The translations under genes were made by a program, and so were the position numbers. A stretch of 64,000 bases of DNA from contig JAPNXP010000008.1 in assembly GCA_028753945.1 (NCBI GenBank), forward strand, positions 2,232,001 to 2,296,000. The letters are read 5' to 3'. Numbering within the stretch: position 1 is the first letter of the stretch; every line of letters starts with the position of its first letter. Shown in pieces: positions 45,844 through 56,384 of the stretch. The notes beneath the pieces were generated by a model. That model worked only from the letters and a program-made list of their open reading frames with translations, was not told where the DNA came from and ran no database searches. The stretch is from Hexactinellida sp. DTS-2022 (taxonomy: Eukaryota > Porifera > Hexactinellida).

Positions 45844-46070
45844 TTCAAACTAAGAAAGGATTTGATTGTTTATTTGTTGTAAATTAATAAGACAGTTAAT
45901 GCATATGGTAGTTTTCTTATATAGTTAATAAATTTGATAATAGTATAGGGTTTATCCATACCATATTATGATCTTCAAATCATAGTATTCTTAAATTCAT
46001 AATAAAAAGTAAAATGAGACAATTATTCCTTTTATAGCGTCTCAAAATATCACTGTATAATTTCTAATAG

Positions 46071-47071
46071 CACATCCATGGTTTGCTAATAGAATGTCTC
46101 AGAATCTCACGCGTCTCAAAATATCATGCAACAGCCCTTTAAGTGGCTTTAACTACCTCATTTATCGTACAATTATTAACTTTCACTGTTTGACCTTTTA
46201 TAGAATAAGCTATGATCTGGGCTACCACATTATCAGGTTAACCTCGATAATGCGTTAGCCCAGGGAGCACTCTTAAGGGCTCAAAATTCGCGACTCATTT
46301 CGAGGCAAAATTACCAAAATTATATACTGATTCGATTGTGCTATGCAGATTCCGCGATCTGATCGTGTTTTCAAGTTAACCTCGATCATGTAGTTTTGTA
46401 TGCATTTGAAATTGGCGAGTTCGTCGAAATAGTTTTATATATTGCACGTGAATCTTTGTGGGTTTTGTGATCAAACTTCAACATAGAAATTTCATTGTCT
46501 AATTGAAGGTTTGTTTATATTATGTCTAGCTTCTTCAGAGATCCGACGCGATCCATATAACGAGTAATTAGAAATAAATATCTATCAGTAGAACTTCAAT
46601 TTTTAATACTTTTTGGACCTGCACAAATTTGCAAACCTTATTTTTTCCCCCATTATTTTTGATATTCGCAAATTTTGGACTAAACCCCCATTTATATTTC
46701 TTTACCGGGATAAATATTATATATATATTTAAAGCGTACAAACAACTTCCTTAATTCTCACAATATGTTCTATCTCACGTTGTGCCCTGCCAGAATGATG
46801 ACCTCAGTTTAAATTCAATATAATAGCGATTATTTGAATTTACATGCTTCAAATTTTCTGAAGAATTCACTCTGCATTTATACGTATATTACTAGTAACT
46901 CGCTTCGGTTAATTTGTTCCAATAATGAAATTAACTGGTATCTATAATTGAGAATAAACTCAGATTCATAAATACATAGATAAATGAGGAGTAATATTAT
47001 AAACACTTATGTATAATGGTAGTCATGAACACAACCACAAGGAAGCACAATGAATTAATCCCTTGTTCAAT
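46071..47071. other. Stretch without recognised genes
   Basis: The first 60 bp repeat Ginger terminal motifs. A weak P-type terminal match (CTGTTTGACCTTTTATAGAA, about 46168) and a CAGGTTAACCTCGATAATG block follow. The rest is AT-rich with nothing I can support. Confidence 0.4.
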
Positions 47072-47527
47072 CTATAAGCCGCTTTTCCTCCTCCCTATCC
47101 TCTCGAATTTTCTCAACTCATTCCTGATCGATTCATTGACCTCCATTAAGTGTTGTTTGAAGGTAATGAATGCCTCTTGATCCTCGCTCCTCTGTTTTTT
47201 GAAAACTCTAATTGTGTCCCTATCTTCTTCCCATTGCTGCCTAAAAAGGCGTAGAGCTTCTCTATCATCCTCCCTCTGCTTCTTCAAAACAACTAATGTC
47301 TTGCTATCTTCCACCCATTGATGTTGCAATACAGCAATCATATTGCGATCTTCCTCCCTCTGTTCCTTCAATACAGCTACTGTATCCATACTTTGCTCTA
47401 TCTGGTGTTTCTGTAGGGATATAGTATTTCTATCTTCATCCCTGTCCTTCATTATCTTATCCAGAACGGTCAGGATTTTGGCAACTTCTTTACTGATATC
47501 ACTGAGATATTCCATCTGATTTGTCAA
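47072..47527 (-). CDS. Coiled-coil protein of 14-residue repeats, possibly one exon
   Basis: 151 codons from MTNQMEYLSD to a stop. Residues about 48-130 are tandem 14-residue units of the form xLxxQRxEDRxxIx, with alternate units replacing QR by QW (EQREEDRNMI, QHQWVEDSKTL, KKQREDDREAL, RQQWEEDRDTI, KKQRSEDQEAF). The period is therefore really 28 residues (84 bp). Strong charge patterning and spaced Leu/Ile predict an alpha-helical coiled coil. The C-terminus is basic (RRKSGL). Upstream of the second Met the sequence TTTGACAAATCAG could be a splice acceptor, so this may be the last exon of a longer gene. No signal peptide or membrane segment. Family not recognised. Confidence 0.6.
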   Translation of the reverse strand: MTNQMEYLSDISKEVAKILTVLDKIMKDRDEDRNTISLQKHQIEQSMDTVAVLKEQREEDRNMIAVLQHQWVEDSKTLVVLKKQREDDREALRLFRQQWEEDRDTIRVFKKQRSEDQEAFITFKQHLMEVNESIRNELRKFERIGRRKSGL

Positions 47528-48822
47528 ATAATAAAATATAAAGTTCGTTAACAGCTTAAATTGGCGTCAATTAAAACTTAAAGGCGACTTATATGCAGTT
47601 TACGCTACCTACGAGTACATTTTGCCAATTGCTACAAAATAACACAAAGAAAATATTTTGTCTATATACGCTTGATTAAGCGCCCAAGGATATGCAAAGG
47701 TCTAATGTACAATATCTCGACTATTTTGACTTCTATATGTACGAGATTTGGGGTGCGGAGCATAGTGTTTCAGTGGTTCAGAATTTCAGATGGATTGTTT
47801 GCTGTAACTGACATAATTTTTGGTGATTTTCCTTGAATATACCTGGCCCATTTGTTAGTTTGGTAATAATACCAAAATTGATCAAAAAATCATATAGAAA
47901 GAGAAAATTCGCAAAGTTAGGGCAAATAATCTATCCTTGGGGTACTATTTCTAACATACCCCCTCTGAATACTATTCTCAGACTCCCGTGCACCTAGAAT
48001 TAAAACTTACTAGTGAAAAATCCCGCAATACACGACTTCCTATGCATCCCTATTACATTTTGTGACCCTCAGACGCCCGTTTAGAAAATGACCATATAAG
48101 GGCATGGATATGTGCCACATTTTGATGATGCAGCAATTTTGTATCTCATAAACTAGAGACAGTAGAGCTTAGCTCCAATCGATTATTCACATCTATATAT
48201 CATGCATATATCATTGGAATAACAAATGGGATTATAATCCAATTAGTTACCATTCTAAGAAGTCCATGCCCATATATGGAGGTGTCATGTGACCATCACT
48301 GACCTTCGATCATGAAAATCAGAGTTGAGAAAGAGCTTAGCTCAAACGTGCTAACTCTATCAGTAATCGTTTTCGAGGAATATGAAACACTTCAATTATC
48401 TTCTAACCATTTTATGTCAGAATTATTGAATGTTTGTGTCACTATTGTGTCCCTCTACACCCTCTTCTCCACATAATATTTTCTAATACCGACTGTGGAA
48501 AAAACTAGAGAACTCCGTAATTATTTTTGATATCAACTTGAAATTTCTGGGAGATGTTGTTTATATATATACTGTATGTAAAAAACGTTCAGAGCGTTTC
48601 CATACTTTTTTCGAATTTCGCAAAGTTGTATGGCCACATTTCTCAAAAAATAGGGAAATTCCATCGAAAAATTGATCTAAATTTTAATTCCTAATAAATA
48701 ATATATATTTAGATAATATTGATGATTTTCTCGTCCACGCAATTTAAATGCATATTGATTTGACGAGTTATGAAGTAAAAACAAAGTTTTTCATGATATC
48801 GTGATTTTCCACTAGAGAGATA
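47528..48822. other. Stretch upstream of the coiled-coil gene, no gene recognised
   Basis: AT-rich and largely unique. It would hold the promoter or upstream exons of the coiled-coil gene, but I cannot identify either. Confidence 0.45.
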
Positions 48823-50197
48823 CAGTGCAACCTCTATAAGTGGGGTCTCTATAAATGGGGAACCTCCATAAGTGGGGAATTTTTTTACCATATTCGTATA
48901 TATCCATACAAATCAACCTCTGTAAGCGGGGAAGTGGGGAATGGGGGACCATAAATTTCAACGAGTTTTTATCTCCATACAAAACAACCTCCATAAATGG
49001 GGGGAATGGACAAATCCTGATATGATTCTTATAAAATAATACAATATTTCCAATAAATCGACTCAAAAGTTCTACAGAAAAAATATTTTCGATTGATCTA
49101 CTCTGATGTTTTTAGAAGAAATCACCTAGTGTAGATCAGCAGTTAACTAAATTGTCATAATATACAAATAAGAACTAGAACGTGCATTAAGGAGATAGAG
49201 GCTCAAATTGATATCTATTATTAGATAATGCAAAAATTCTTGTTGAAGCATTCCAACTATACTTTTATACACTATCTATCCAATTCCGCAAGAAAAATTC
49301 GATTCGGACATTTTTTTTACATTTTTGACCCCACGAAAGGTCCAAATCATATTTTTATAAAATAATATGGCCATAGAGTAGTCAATTATTGTAAATTTAT
49401 GAAAAAGGAATTTTTTTAGTTTAGCCACTCCTAGTTATACTTTTACATGCCACCTATCCAGATCCGAAAGAAAAAGTTGATTCGGACATTCTTAGTACCT
49501 TTTTGACGTCACTAAAGGTCAAAATCACCGTCATTTTGTACAAATACCTTCCGTAAGAATTTCCCGGGAGTGACCTTGTTTATGTAGAGGATATCTCAAA
49601 AGATATAAGTCGGAGAAAAAAAAACTATCCCTCAAAAATGATCCTTGTTAGTAGAGCTACCAGATCCGCCGTGTCGATTTTCAACTGTAATACAAAGTTA
49701 TAGAGTTAATAATTAATCAGAGCCAAATATTGGTATAATTTGAGCAATTATTTGAAAATCTATAGAAAAAAATAATTAAATTGATTCTGAAAAATGTACG
49801 TGGCGGATCTGATGTAACTAATAGTAAAGAGTTAAATTGGCACTATTACAGAACTTGCGCCTAATAGAGTAAATTGCTAGCTCTTACATTATCTAGTATG
49901 GATTCACTATTAGGCTAAACTTTGACTATGCATATCCAATTCAAATTTTTCGATTTTTGAAATTCGGAGTATCTACGTCCTTCTTAGAATAAGTTGTACT
50001 GTCCAAAAACGCAATAATAATTGGGGGTAATCGGGTGTCGAAAATTTGAGCCTCTATCTCCTTAATGTGTGTGTTATATGAATATTTTGTATAATATAGC
50101 ATATATAATGTTTTTCCAATTGAATTTTATAACCGGGGAATGGGGGGCAATTGAAATTTTCCCCGTCCCAGCTCCCCCACTTATAGAGGTTCCACTG
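48823..50197. mobile_element. pogo/Tigger-type element with nested foldback
   Basis: The ends CAGTGCAACCTCTATAAGTG and inverted CCACTTATAGAGGTTCCACTG are flanked by TA (48821-48822, 50198-50199). Subterminal ATAAATGGGGAACCTCC-type repeats are dense. There is no transposase. A separate inverted-repeat insertion occupies 49184-50067. Confidence 0.8.
49184..50067. mobile_element. Nested inverted-repeat element
   Basis: The ends CATTAAGGAGATAGAGGCTC and its complement face each other inside the pogo-type element. It is 884 bp, AT-rich and non-coding. The target duplication is unclear (TG at most), so the superfamily is unknown. Confidence 0.65.
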
Positions 50198-50904
50198 TAT
50201 ATGGCTGGTATTACATAGCAACGCTATATATGTTTTCATTGAAAATAGGCAAGTGTTAGAATGAAATCAAGGATGTTAGCTATTTTGCATATACTATACA
50301 GTAAGGTAAAGGAACTGATATACTAATTGAATTGACATCGTCAAAGGTATTGATTTTACCCATGACGTCACAGTCATGAGAAGTTTAGGTAGCGTTAAGG
50401 TTTAATGCCAATTGGGACGAATTCTTAGCTGTTAACAGCAAATAGTTAGCTGTTAACAGCAGATTCACAACCCCCTGTTGCTCCTTTCAGTGGCGCAAAC
50501 ATGGGGGGGGGGCGCGGGGGGGCTGCGCCCCCCCAGTAAAAAGTTGAAAGGGGGCAAAATTAATGGTGCGGGTGTTACAGTGCCCTCTGGATAAAAAATA
50601 AAATGTTCAATATAATTTAGGATAGTAAATATACGTATAATTCATTCAAAAAATGTCATTTGTTGCAATCAATTTTTAAAATATTATAAACCATATATTT
50701 TATATACATAGGTCATTTCAAAAGTACTGTTCACCAATCATATTGATGTTATGCTCTATGGTTTGCTAAATATGTAACCAGCAGACATCCAAAAGGTTGT
50801 TTGTTCATGGCTACTTTTTTCCTTATACAAATGAAGGGGGAAATACATAGGGTAGAGTGAACAGGCCAAAAGGGGAAATTACATAAAAAGGTTAAGAACC
50901 CCAG
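50198..50904. other. Mixed stretch with GC-rich block
   Basis: A run of G and C (50500-50540, after CAGTGGCGCAAACATG) looks like the end of a hAT-type element. GGTTAAGAACCCCAG at about 50889-50903 is a typical inverted hAT end abutting the P-like relic. The two may belong to one insertion, but no flanking duplication was confirmed. Confidence 0.4.
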
Positions 50905-51036
50905 TTTTAAAGGATCGTTTTGTATCCTTGATGTCAACAAGTACTGTAAACCATATTTGGTACAAAGCATATCAACATGCAAGGGCAGTGCGTTGCAATT
51001 GTGTTTCAGATGTCTGAGGTGACAATTTTCCTTTAA

Positions 51037-51734
51037 GGTTCAGGTATACTCTAGAGCACTTCTACCAAAAATATTTACCTCATTTACTTGAAATTTTTAC
51101 TGCGGATTTGAATCATCCTTCTATTTGCAAAAATGCAATAATATTTCAATGACAAGTAACTGGGAAATTTTAGGTTTTCAAATTTACTCATTTGTGTAAG
51201 AGATTTTTTAGTAATAATGAACCTTACAATAGTAAATACTGTTTAAATGCGTTTATCTATATCTTGTTTATCCTGCATCGTCTGGGATTGTTCAAATTTA
51301 ATATATTTTTAATTTTCTTGATTATTACGTGATGTCAACTTTTTAATCGAAATTTTCCTATCCAAAATCCGCAAAGCTCTGCAAATATTTCTAATTTAAT
51401 AAATCGCAAACGATACAGGATGGATCTAGACGAGATCTATCCGAAACCGTTGAGATTTCGATTCTACGTGCAAAACTGAAAAAGTTTCTTATCTACACAA
51501 ATCTGAAAATGTTAGAATTGCGATAGCGGGTTTTGAAAAAAAAATTTTACATCAATTATTCCTAGATTGAGGTGACCAAAGTGTGCTAAACTGGAAAAAT
51601 AATAGGAATTCTTCTTAGAAATCTCTTGAGAGTACTTATTGGTATCAATACAATCCAAAAATGCAATAAAAGAGAGATAGACAATGATTCGGATTTTATC
51701 TAAATTTTCGAATTTTGTAGAGTATACCTGAACC
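51037..51734. mobile_element. TTAA-target MITE in P3
   Basis: The inverted ends GGTTCAGGTATACTC and GAGTATACCTGAACC are flanked by TTAA on both sides (51033-51036, 51735-51738). This is the target of piggyBac and Kolobok elements. It is 698 bp and non-coding. It interrupts the P3 frame after a conserved FWKNLPTV block. Confidence 0.82.
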
Positions 51735-52502
51735 TTAACAGTGGGAAGGTTTTTCCAAAAGTCTAACCAGTTAACTACATTTCGTCGGAACAAGATTCGA
51801 GAGTCGTCTGGAGAAGTCGTCATTAAAACGTATACCTTTCCCGATCCAATTTACATTAAACATTTTCCAGATGTCATTAATTCAATTCAGAAAATCAACA
51901 GTTTGGTTCTGACTTACACTTTTCCTTTCAAAATTGAGAGCTAATAGGCCAGCTGAAGTTGACTCGAACATTCTGCACATTCTGTCTTTACATTCTGTCT
52001 TTCCAAGCTAGATGGCCAACAAGCTTTGGAAGTTAATTTTGGAGCTCGTTTAAAAATGTTACATCTATCAGATTTGTATAAGGTCCTAATGTCATCACAA
52101 ACTGAATAGCATATTGTAGGATACAAAGATTTAGCAAAATTAGTTGTCTAAATTTTGAGCACTGAAGTATTGATCGATACTCTCAAATAAGCCTGAGATT
52201 CATCTTCAGCAGATGTATGGTTAGGAGTGATACAATCATTAAATTTAGGAAAAATAAATACTTTCTCGTAGTCTTTCAAATTTAACCTATTATTTCGAAT
52301 TGATTTTAAAATATGGACTATATCAAAAAAAAAAATAAGGTCTCTATTTGGGTCACAAGGATGTATAACTTTAGGTTGCAGTGTTTTGTGATTTAGTGAA
52401 AGAAGTTTATATAAACTGACATTTAGGAGGTAATTGTCGGTACAGACAGCATCTACATATAAATTACAACTTTCAATTTCGAAATTGTCTTAATAACAAA
52501 AG

Positions 52503-53213
52503 CAGGGGCGGCTGAAGCGATCATGCTGGTCAGGTCATTGGCCTGCCCACTTTTATCAAGTGGCCAGGCCGATAGCCTGATCACTCCTACATCACTAGTT
52601 ACGCCGGTTAAGCCCAGGGCCGGATACCTAAATTTCTGGTGGGGATTTCGAGCGAGCGTAGCGAGCGATTATTAGGGGGGTCACGGGGTGTTTATCCCCC
52701 CTGGATTTTTTTTTTACTCGGATGGGCTCCAATATCGATATCTACCGTTCGATATAAACCTTCAATAAGGTCTAGGTGCCGACCAAGTTCCTGCAGGGTG
52801 AGAACAGAATATATGATGTACACTGTTAATGCTAGATAACAAAATCTAAGGTATCAAAAGTTTCTAAACTAAAATATATACTGTAAATGCCAGAAATTTA
52901 AAAGATCTTCACCAAAATCATTCAAAGTAAGTGAGGTGCATTAATGTAGAGGGTCTACGAAATCTACGAATTAATGCTAAATTGCAGAATAGTGACAATA
53001 ATCGCATGTGATGATAGGTATACTGGACATAAGTTAGTATAAACAATACCAAAGGTCGAATAACATCTACTTTGATTGAGTTTATTTGATTAGTTTTACC
53101 AAAATTATATATCTGAAAATCTAGTGGGGGGTATGCATCCCCCCATCCCCCCCTGGATCCGCTACTGGTCAAGCCATGGCCTAACCACTTTTTAATTGCT
53201 TCCGCCGGCCCTG
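52503..53213. mobile_element. hAT-like insertion in P3 (outer element)
   Basis: The ends CAGGGGCGGCTGAAGC and GCTTCCGCCGGCCCTG match the small MITE at 29454-29546. No 8-bp duplication is visible, so one flank may have changed. Another hAT-like element is nested at 52615-53167. Confidence 0.65.
52615..53167. mobile_element. hAT-like element nested in the outer insertion
   Basis: The ends CAGGGCCGGATACC and GGATCCGCTACTG are flanked by 8-bp repeats with one mismatch (GTTAAGCC 52607-52614, GTCAAGCC 53168-53175). Runs of G/C lie at both ends. It is 553 bp with no supported coding. Confidence 0.7.
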
Positions 53214-54603
53214 CAATGGGTAATAGTGCAGCAGCAGAGCTAGAACCAAGAGGGACTAGCCATACAATGGTAGATAACTTAGTCATTAAACTAGATACCA
53301 TTATAGAAAATACTGTGGTGGGTGGGTCTTCCGGATGATCAATAGAGCCAATAATTCTACCACCTTTATAACTAGCATCGCTACGTATATGAACTTCGTC
53401 TTCTGAAGTATAACATGCCTCTCTAAATCTTTGAATGTAGATGAAAATTCATTAAGTACACCTAAATATTCACTCTCTAGACCAATTGAATTTATAATTT
53501 TGAGTAGATTACGTTCATGAGGGAGATTCAAACAATTTGAGAATTGGATTAGCCGAAAACAAGCGGGAGAAATGCCGTGTACTTGAGGGAAAAAACCTGC
53601 GTTGTCACGCTATAACGGCGCCCATATTTTGAAATTATTAATTGTCTCAATTGATCAAGTAGAAACATAATCCCAATTTTGGGTAATATAGGTAAGTTCT
53701 CGATTTGGGGTCTCTGAAATTCTATATCTTGAACACTCTGCTCTATTAGTTCAATGGCACTTTGCAACTCAATAATAGCATTTTCAACATGCGTTTTAAC
53801 GGAGGGTTGGCGTTGGTTGGGTTTGCATTTAGGACTAATAACTGGGAATGTTTCAATTCTACTAACAATGTCTCAATCTGGCGGATGTCATTAATTTTGT
53901 TGAGAAATAAATATATTTGGCAATGTGTTGATCAAAACCATTAATCAATAAACATTGGTCTATTACAAGTGAACATTGAATCGAAGGTTGGTTATCTAAA
54001 GTGGTGATTTTTAGAAAAAACAAGGTGTCAGTGTCGGGTTTGTGGACGACCCAAATATTAGAAAGATCGATGCAACTCAGCTTATCAACAACATCACTAA
54101 GAATACTGATTGAGAACTAATCTATGGTAGATGTATTGTCCACTATGCTCAGATTGATTGCAGTTTGAACCATTGTCAGCTCTCTATCGTCTCTCGAAAT
54201 TCTTTTTGTCTTATCTTTAGTGTTTGTCAAGTAGCTGGGGCAGTTCGGGAATATAGTTGGTACAGCAGTCTTCGTCAGGGACAATCGGTATCGTGGTGCC
54301 ACAACCATCTTCTGCCATCAAAATATTCGAATGTCCTTTCAATGAATTCCTCTTTGAAGTGGAGTATACAAACCTAAGAAATGATTCAATAATTTCGAAT
54401 GTGAACTAATGATTAGTTTAAAATATGTGTATAAGAGTATTTACCTTTATATATTTATATTGTTCTGGTAATCTTCTACAGGTCTTGGAATGACTCTAAA
54501 CCATTTTTCACGAAGTTGTTCATCCTTGGGAAAACTAAATACTCTTGTGAAATGATCTTCTCCCCGATAATTCGAGGTACATCCTGGTACGATACAACTC
54601 ATC

Positions 54604-56016
54604 TCGTTGATAGTGAAGTTAGAACAAGTGTGTATAGTAGATAATAATAATAATTTCAAAATCGCTTATTTATGTTGAATAGTTAATTTAATCAATTAAT
54701 CAAATAGTGTTAGGATCAAATAATGTTAGAATAAGGATTGATTTGTGTTTGAACCTAGTGTACACTTGTTATTTTTTATACTACTTGTCAAGCCTATTTA
54801 TAAAAAGTGATCTGTAAGTGTATATAAGAGTTGTACATCTCAGTTATATTATTTTTGATGGCATAATCATGACTAGATCAGGAATTGGTTGCAATTTAGA
54901 AACCTTGGTTCCTTTTTGAATTTTTGATTTACCAAAGTGTATTTCTTGTTGAATAGATATTTGATAATATACAAAATTTATGCAACCTCATTTCAGTGAA
55001 CAATAAAGACGCAAATGAATTTCTCAACCAGAGTGAGAGTAGTTCAAACGCCGCCTGAAAATACATCAACATTTTGAATTTGAATGAATCCACGTTTAAG
55101 GGTGCTTCGACCGAAATCACTATTAGCTCTATGAGATATTTCTAGTCTTTGATCATTTGTTAACTCTTTGAATCGAAAGTTTCGAAACATAATTGCTTTT
55201 CAATTAACTAAGAATATCTCCATTTCAGTGTAACTTTCATTGTTCTATTTTCGGCATGCTATTGAATTCTTCAGGAATCGGGCTTCCATAGCAATAACAC
55301 TGTAGTGTTGAAATTGACTTAATTAATTTGAGGAAACTATAGAAGCTAGAGTTACAAAATCTTCCTGGTTATTTCTTAACCACTATTAGAAAAAGGTGAT
55401 GCACTTCTGGATAAATCGGGTCTGTGTTAAGCTTCCTGGAAATGAAAACGAAGCGAAATAGACAAAAATACTCAATAAAATGCGATATCTTTGCCTTTCT
55501 TGGGTCAAATATATATGAAACGATTGTACGATTAGCACCAAGTTGCATGATAAATTTACTTATACTAAATACAGGTATCTCCCTAAATTTCATAGCTCTA
55601 GACGTATTCTTTCGTTTGGAAAATATTCATCGAAGTGTAAATTATGGGTTTTCAGATACCAGTGAGTAAAGTTAAATAAATAATTCTTTCAGACAAAAAT
55701 ATGATTCACTGGTGTTTCATCCCGGTTTAGAATCTTCCGTTAAGCTACCGTTCGCTAAATCATTTAAATATATAATTAGCTATAATTAATCTAATTCCAT
55801 ACAAGTCGCTCCGTTTTATCTGAGTCCGCATTCTTTTGGGACATCCTTCCCGGAAATAATACAGTGATAACGTCGTGATTAATGTTGTAATATGTATAAT
55901 ATGTCTACACTAGTTGGGATATAGTAAGTATATACTAAATATTTATTAGAATTGACTTGAACTATATCATATAGTCAATCAATCTGTAGATAATGCAATA
56001 AGAAAAGAAAATATAT
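54604..56016. other. Stretch without recognised genes
   Basis: AT-rich. No P-type terminal repeat could be found upstream of the P3 THAP start. Short open frames near 55369-55669 overlap on both strands and match nothing I recognise. Confidence 0.45.
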
Positions 56017-56087
56017 GCAGATCATGGATTGGAACCCATGATCAACTGATTGTTGGCCATATATGCTAACCACTGAGATATATGTGC
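56017..56087 (-). tRNA. tRNA-like relic (pseudogene or SINE head)
   Basis: On the minus strand, 71 nt carry an A-box-like CTCAGTGGTTAGCATA and a B-box-like GGGTTCCAATCC with tRNA spacing. The T-arm region forms a strong 8-bp stem (GATCATGG with CCATGATC). The outer stem pairs at only about five of seven positions, and no sound anticodon arm can be drawn, so it is not a working tRNA. No A-rich tail was seen to prove a SINE. Confidence 0.4.
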
Positions 56088-56384
56088 TTATTAATATTAG
56101 TTTATATGATAGAATTATTTAAGTGCACGATATATTACCCAAAATTAAAAGAATGTCAGTTGCGATATTGAATAATGCTGAATTATCAATAATGACGTCA
56201 TTAAATTGGCATTCTGAAGACATTGGATAATTTATTTCAAAGATTTTTCACTTCTCAAATAATTATATGATATATTAGCTTCATTTCAATGTATAAACTC
56301 GCTTTTCAATTTTGCAAATAAAGCGTTTAAATTGTCAGTCGAAGCATCCCTAATTCTCTGAAATCCAAATTCAACAAATTAAAA

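Larger units (their letters stand above)
33717..46070 (-). mobile_element. Ginger-type element, copy c/d (split by nested insertions)
   Basis: The left half (33717-38850) and right half (about 45275-46070) together match copies a and b end to end, with the family terminal sequence at both outer ends (33725 and 46055 regions). The interruption consists of a P-type MITE (36231-37002), a Helitron (37390-38763) and a 6.4-kb block (38851 to about 45270). Without insertions it is about 3.8 kb, equal to copy a. Integrase-like gene parts run on the minus strand (exon at 45643-45843; acidic segment 37017-37220; GPY-type module about 35900-36080). It is broken, with several breaks, and of similar age to copy a. 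Confidence 0.65.
50905..54603 (-). pseudogene. P-like transposase relic P3 with later insertions
   Basis: On the minus strand, the order is THAP start MSCIVPGCTSNY (54603) and the Trp-containing block REKWFRVIPRP; a possible short intron (GTAAAT to TTCTTAG, about 54446-54377); HFKEEFIERTF and AVPTIFPNCPSYL (THAP end). Then a helical region (53549-53767), LPHERNLLKIINSIGLESEY (53530), TIVWLVPLGSSSAAALLPI (about 53260), TDNYLLNVSLYKLL and FDIVHILKSIRNNRL (about 52330), KACWPSSLERQNVK, RRNVVNWLDFW (51780) and LLTSRIQNDPLK (about 50920). It is interrupted by the insertions at 51037-51734 and 52503-53213 and by several stops and frame changes. The end after NDPL is lost. An intron inside THAP would distinguish it from P1, which is continuous. 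Confidence 0.82.

Noticed and set aside
46165-46200. P-type right terminal repeat
   Set aside because: The match to CTGTTAGGCCTTATATAGAG is partial and no coding relic or partner end lies nearby.
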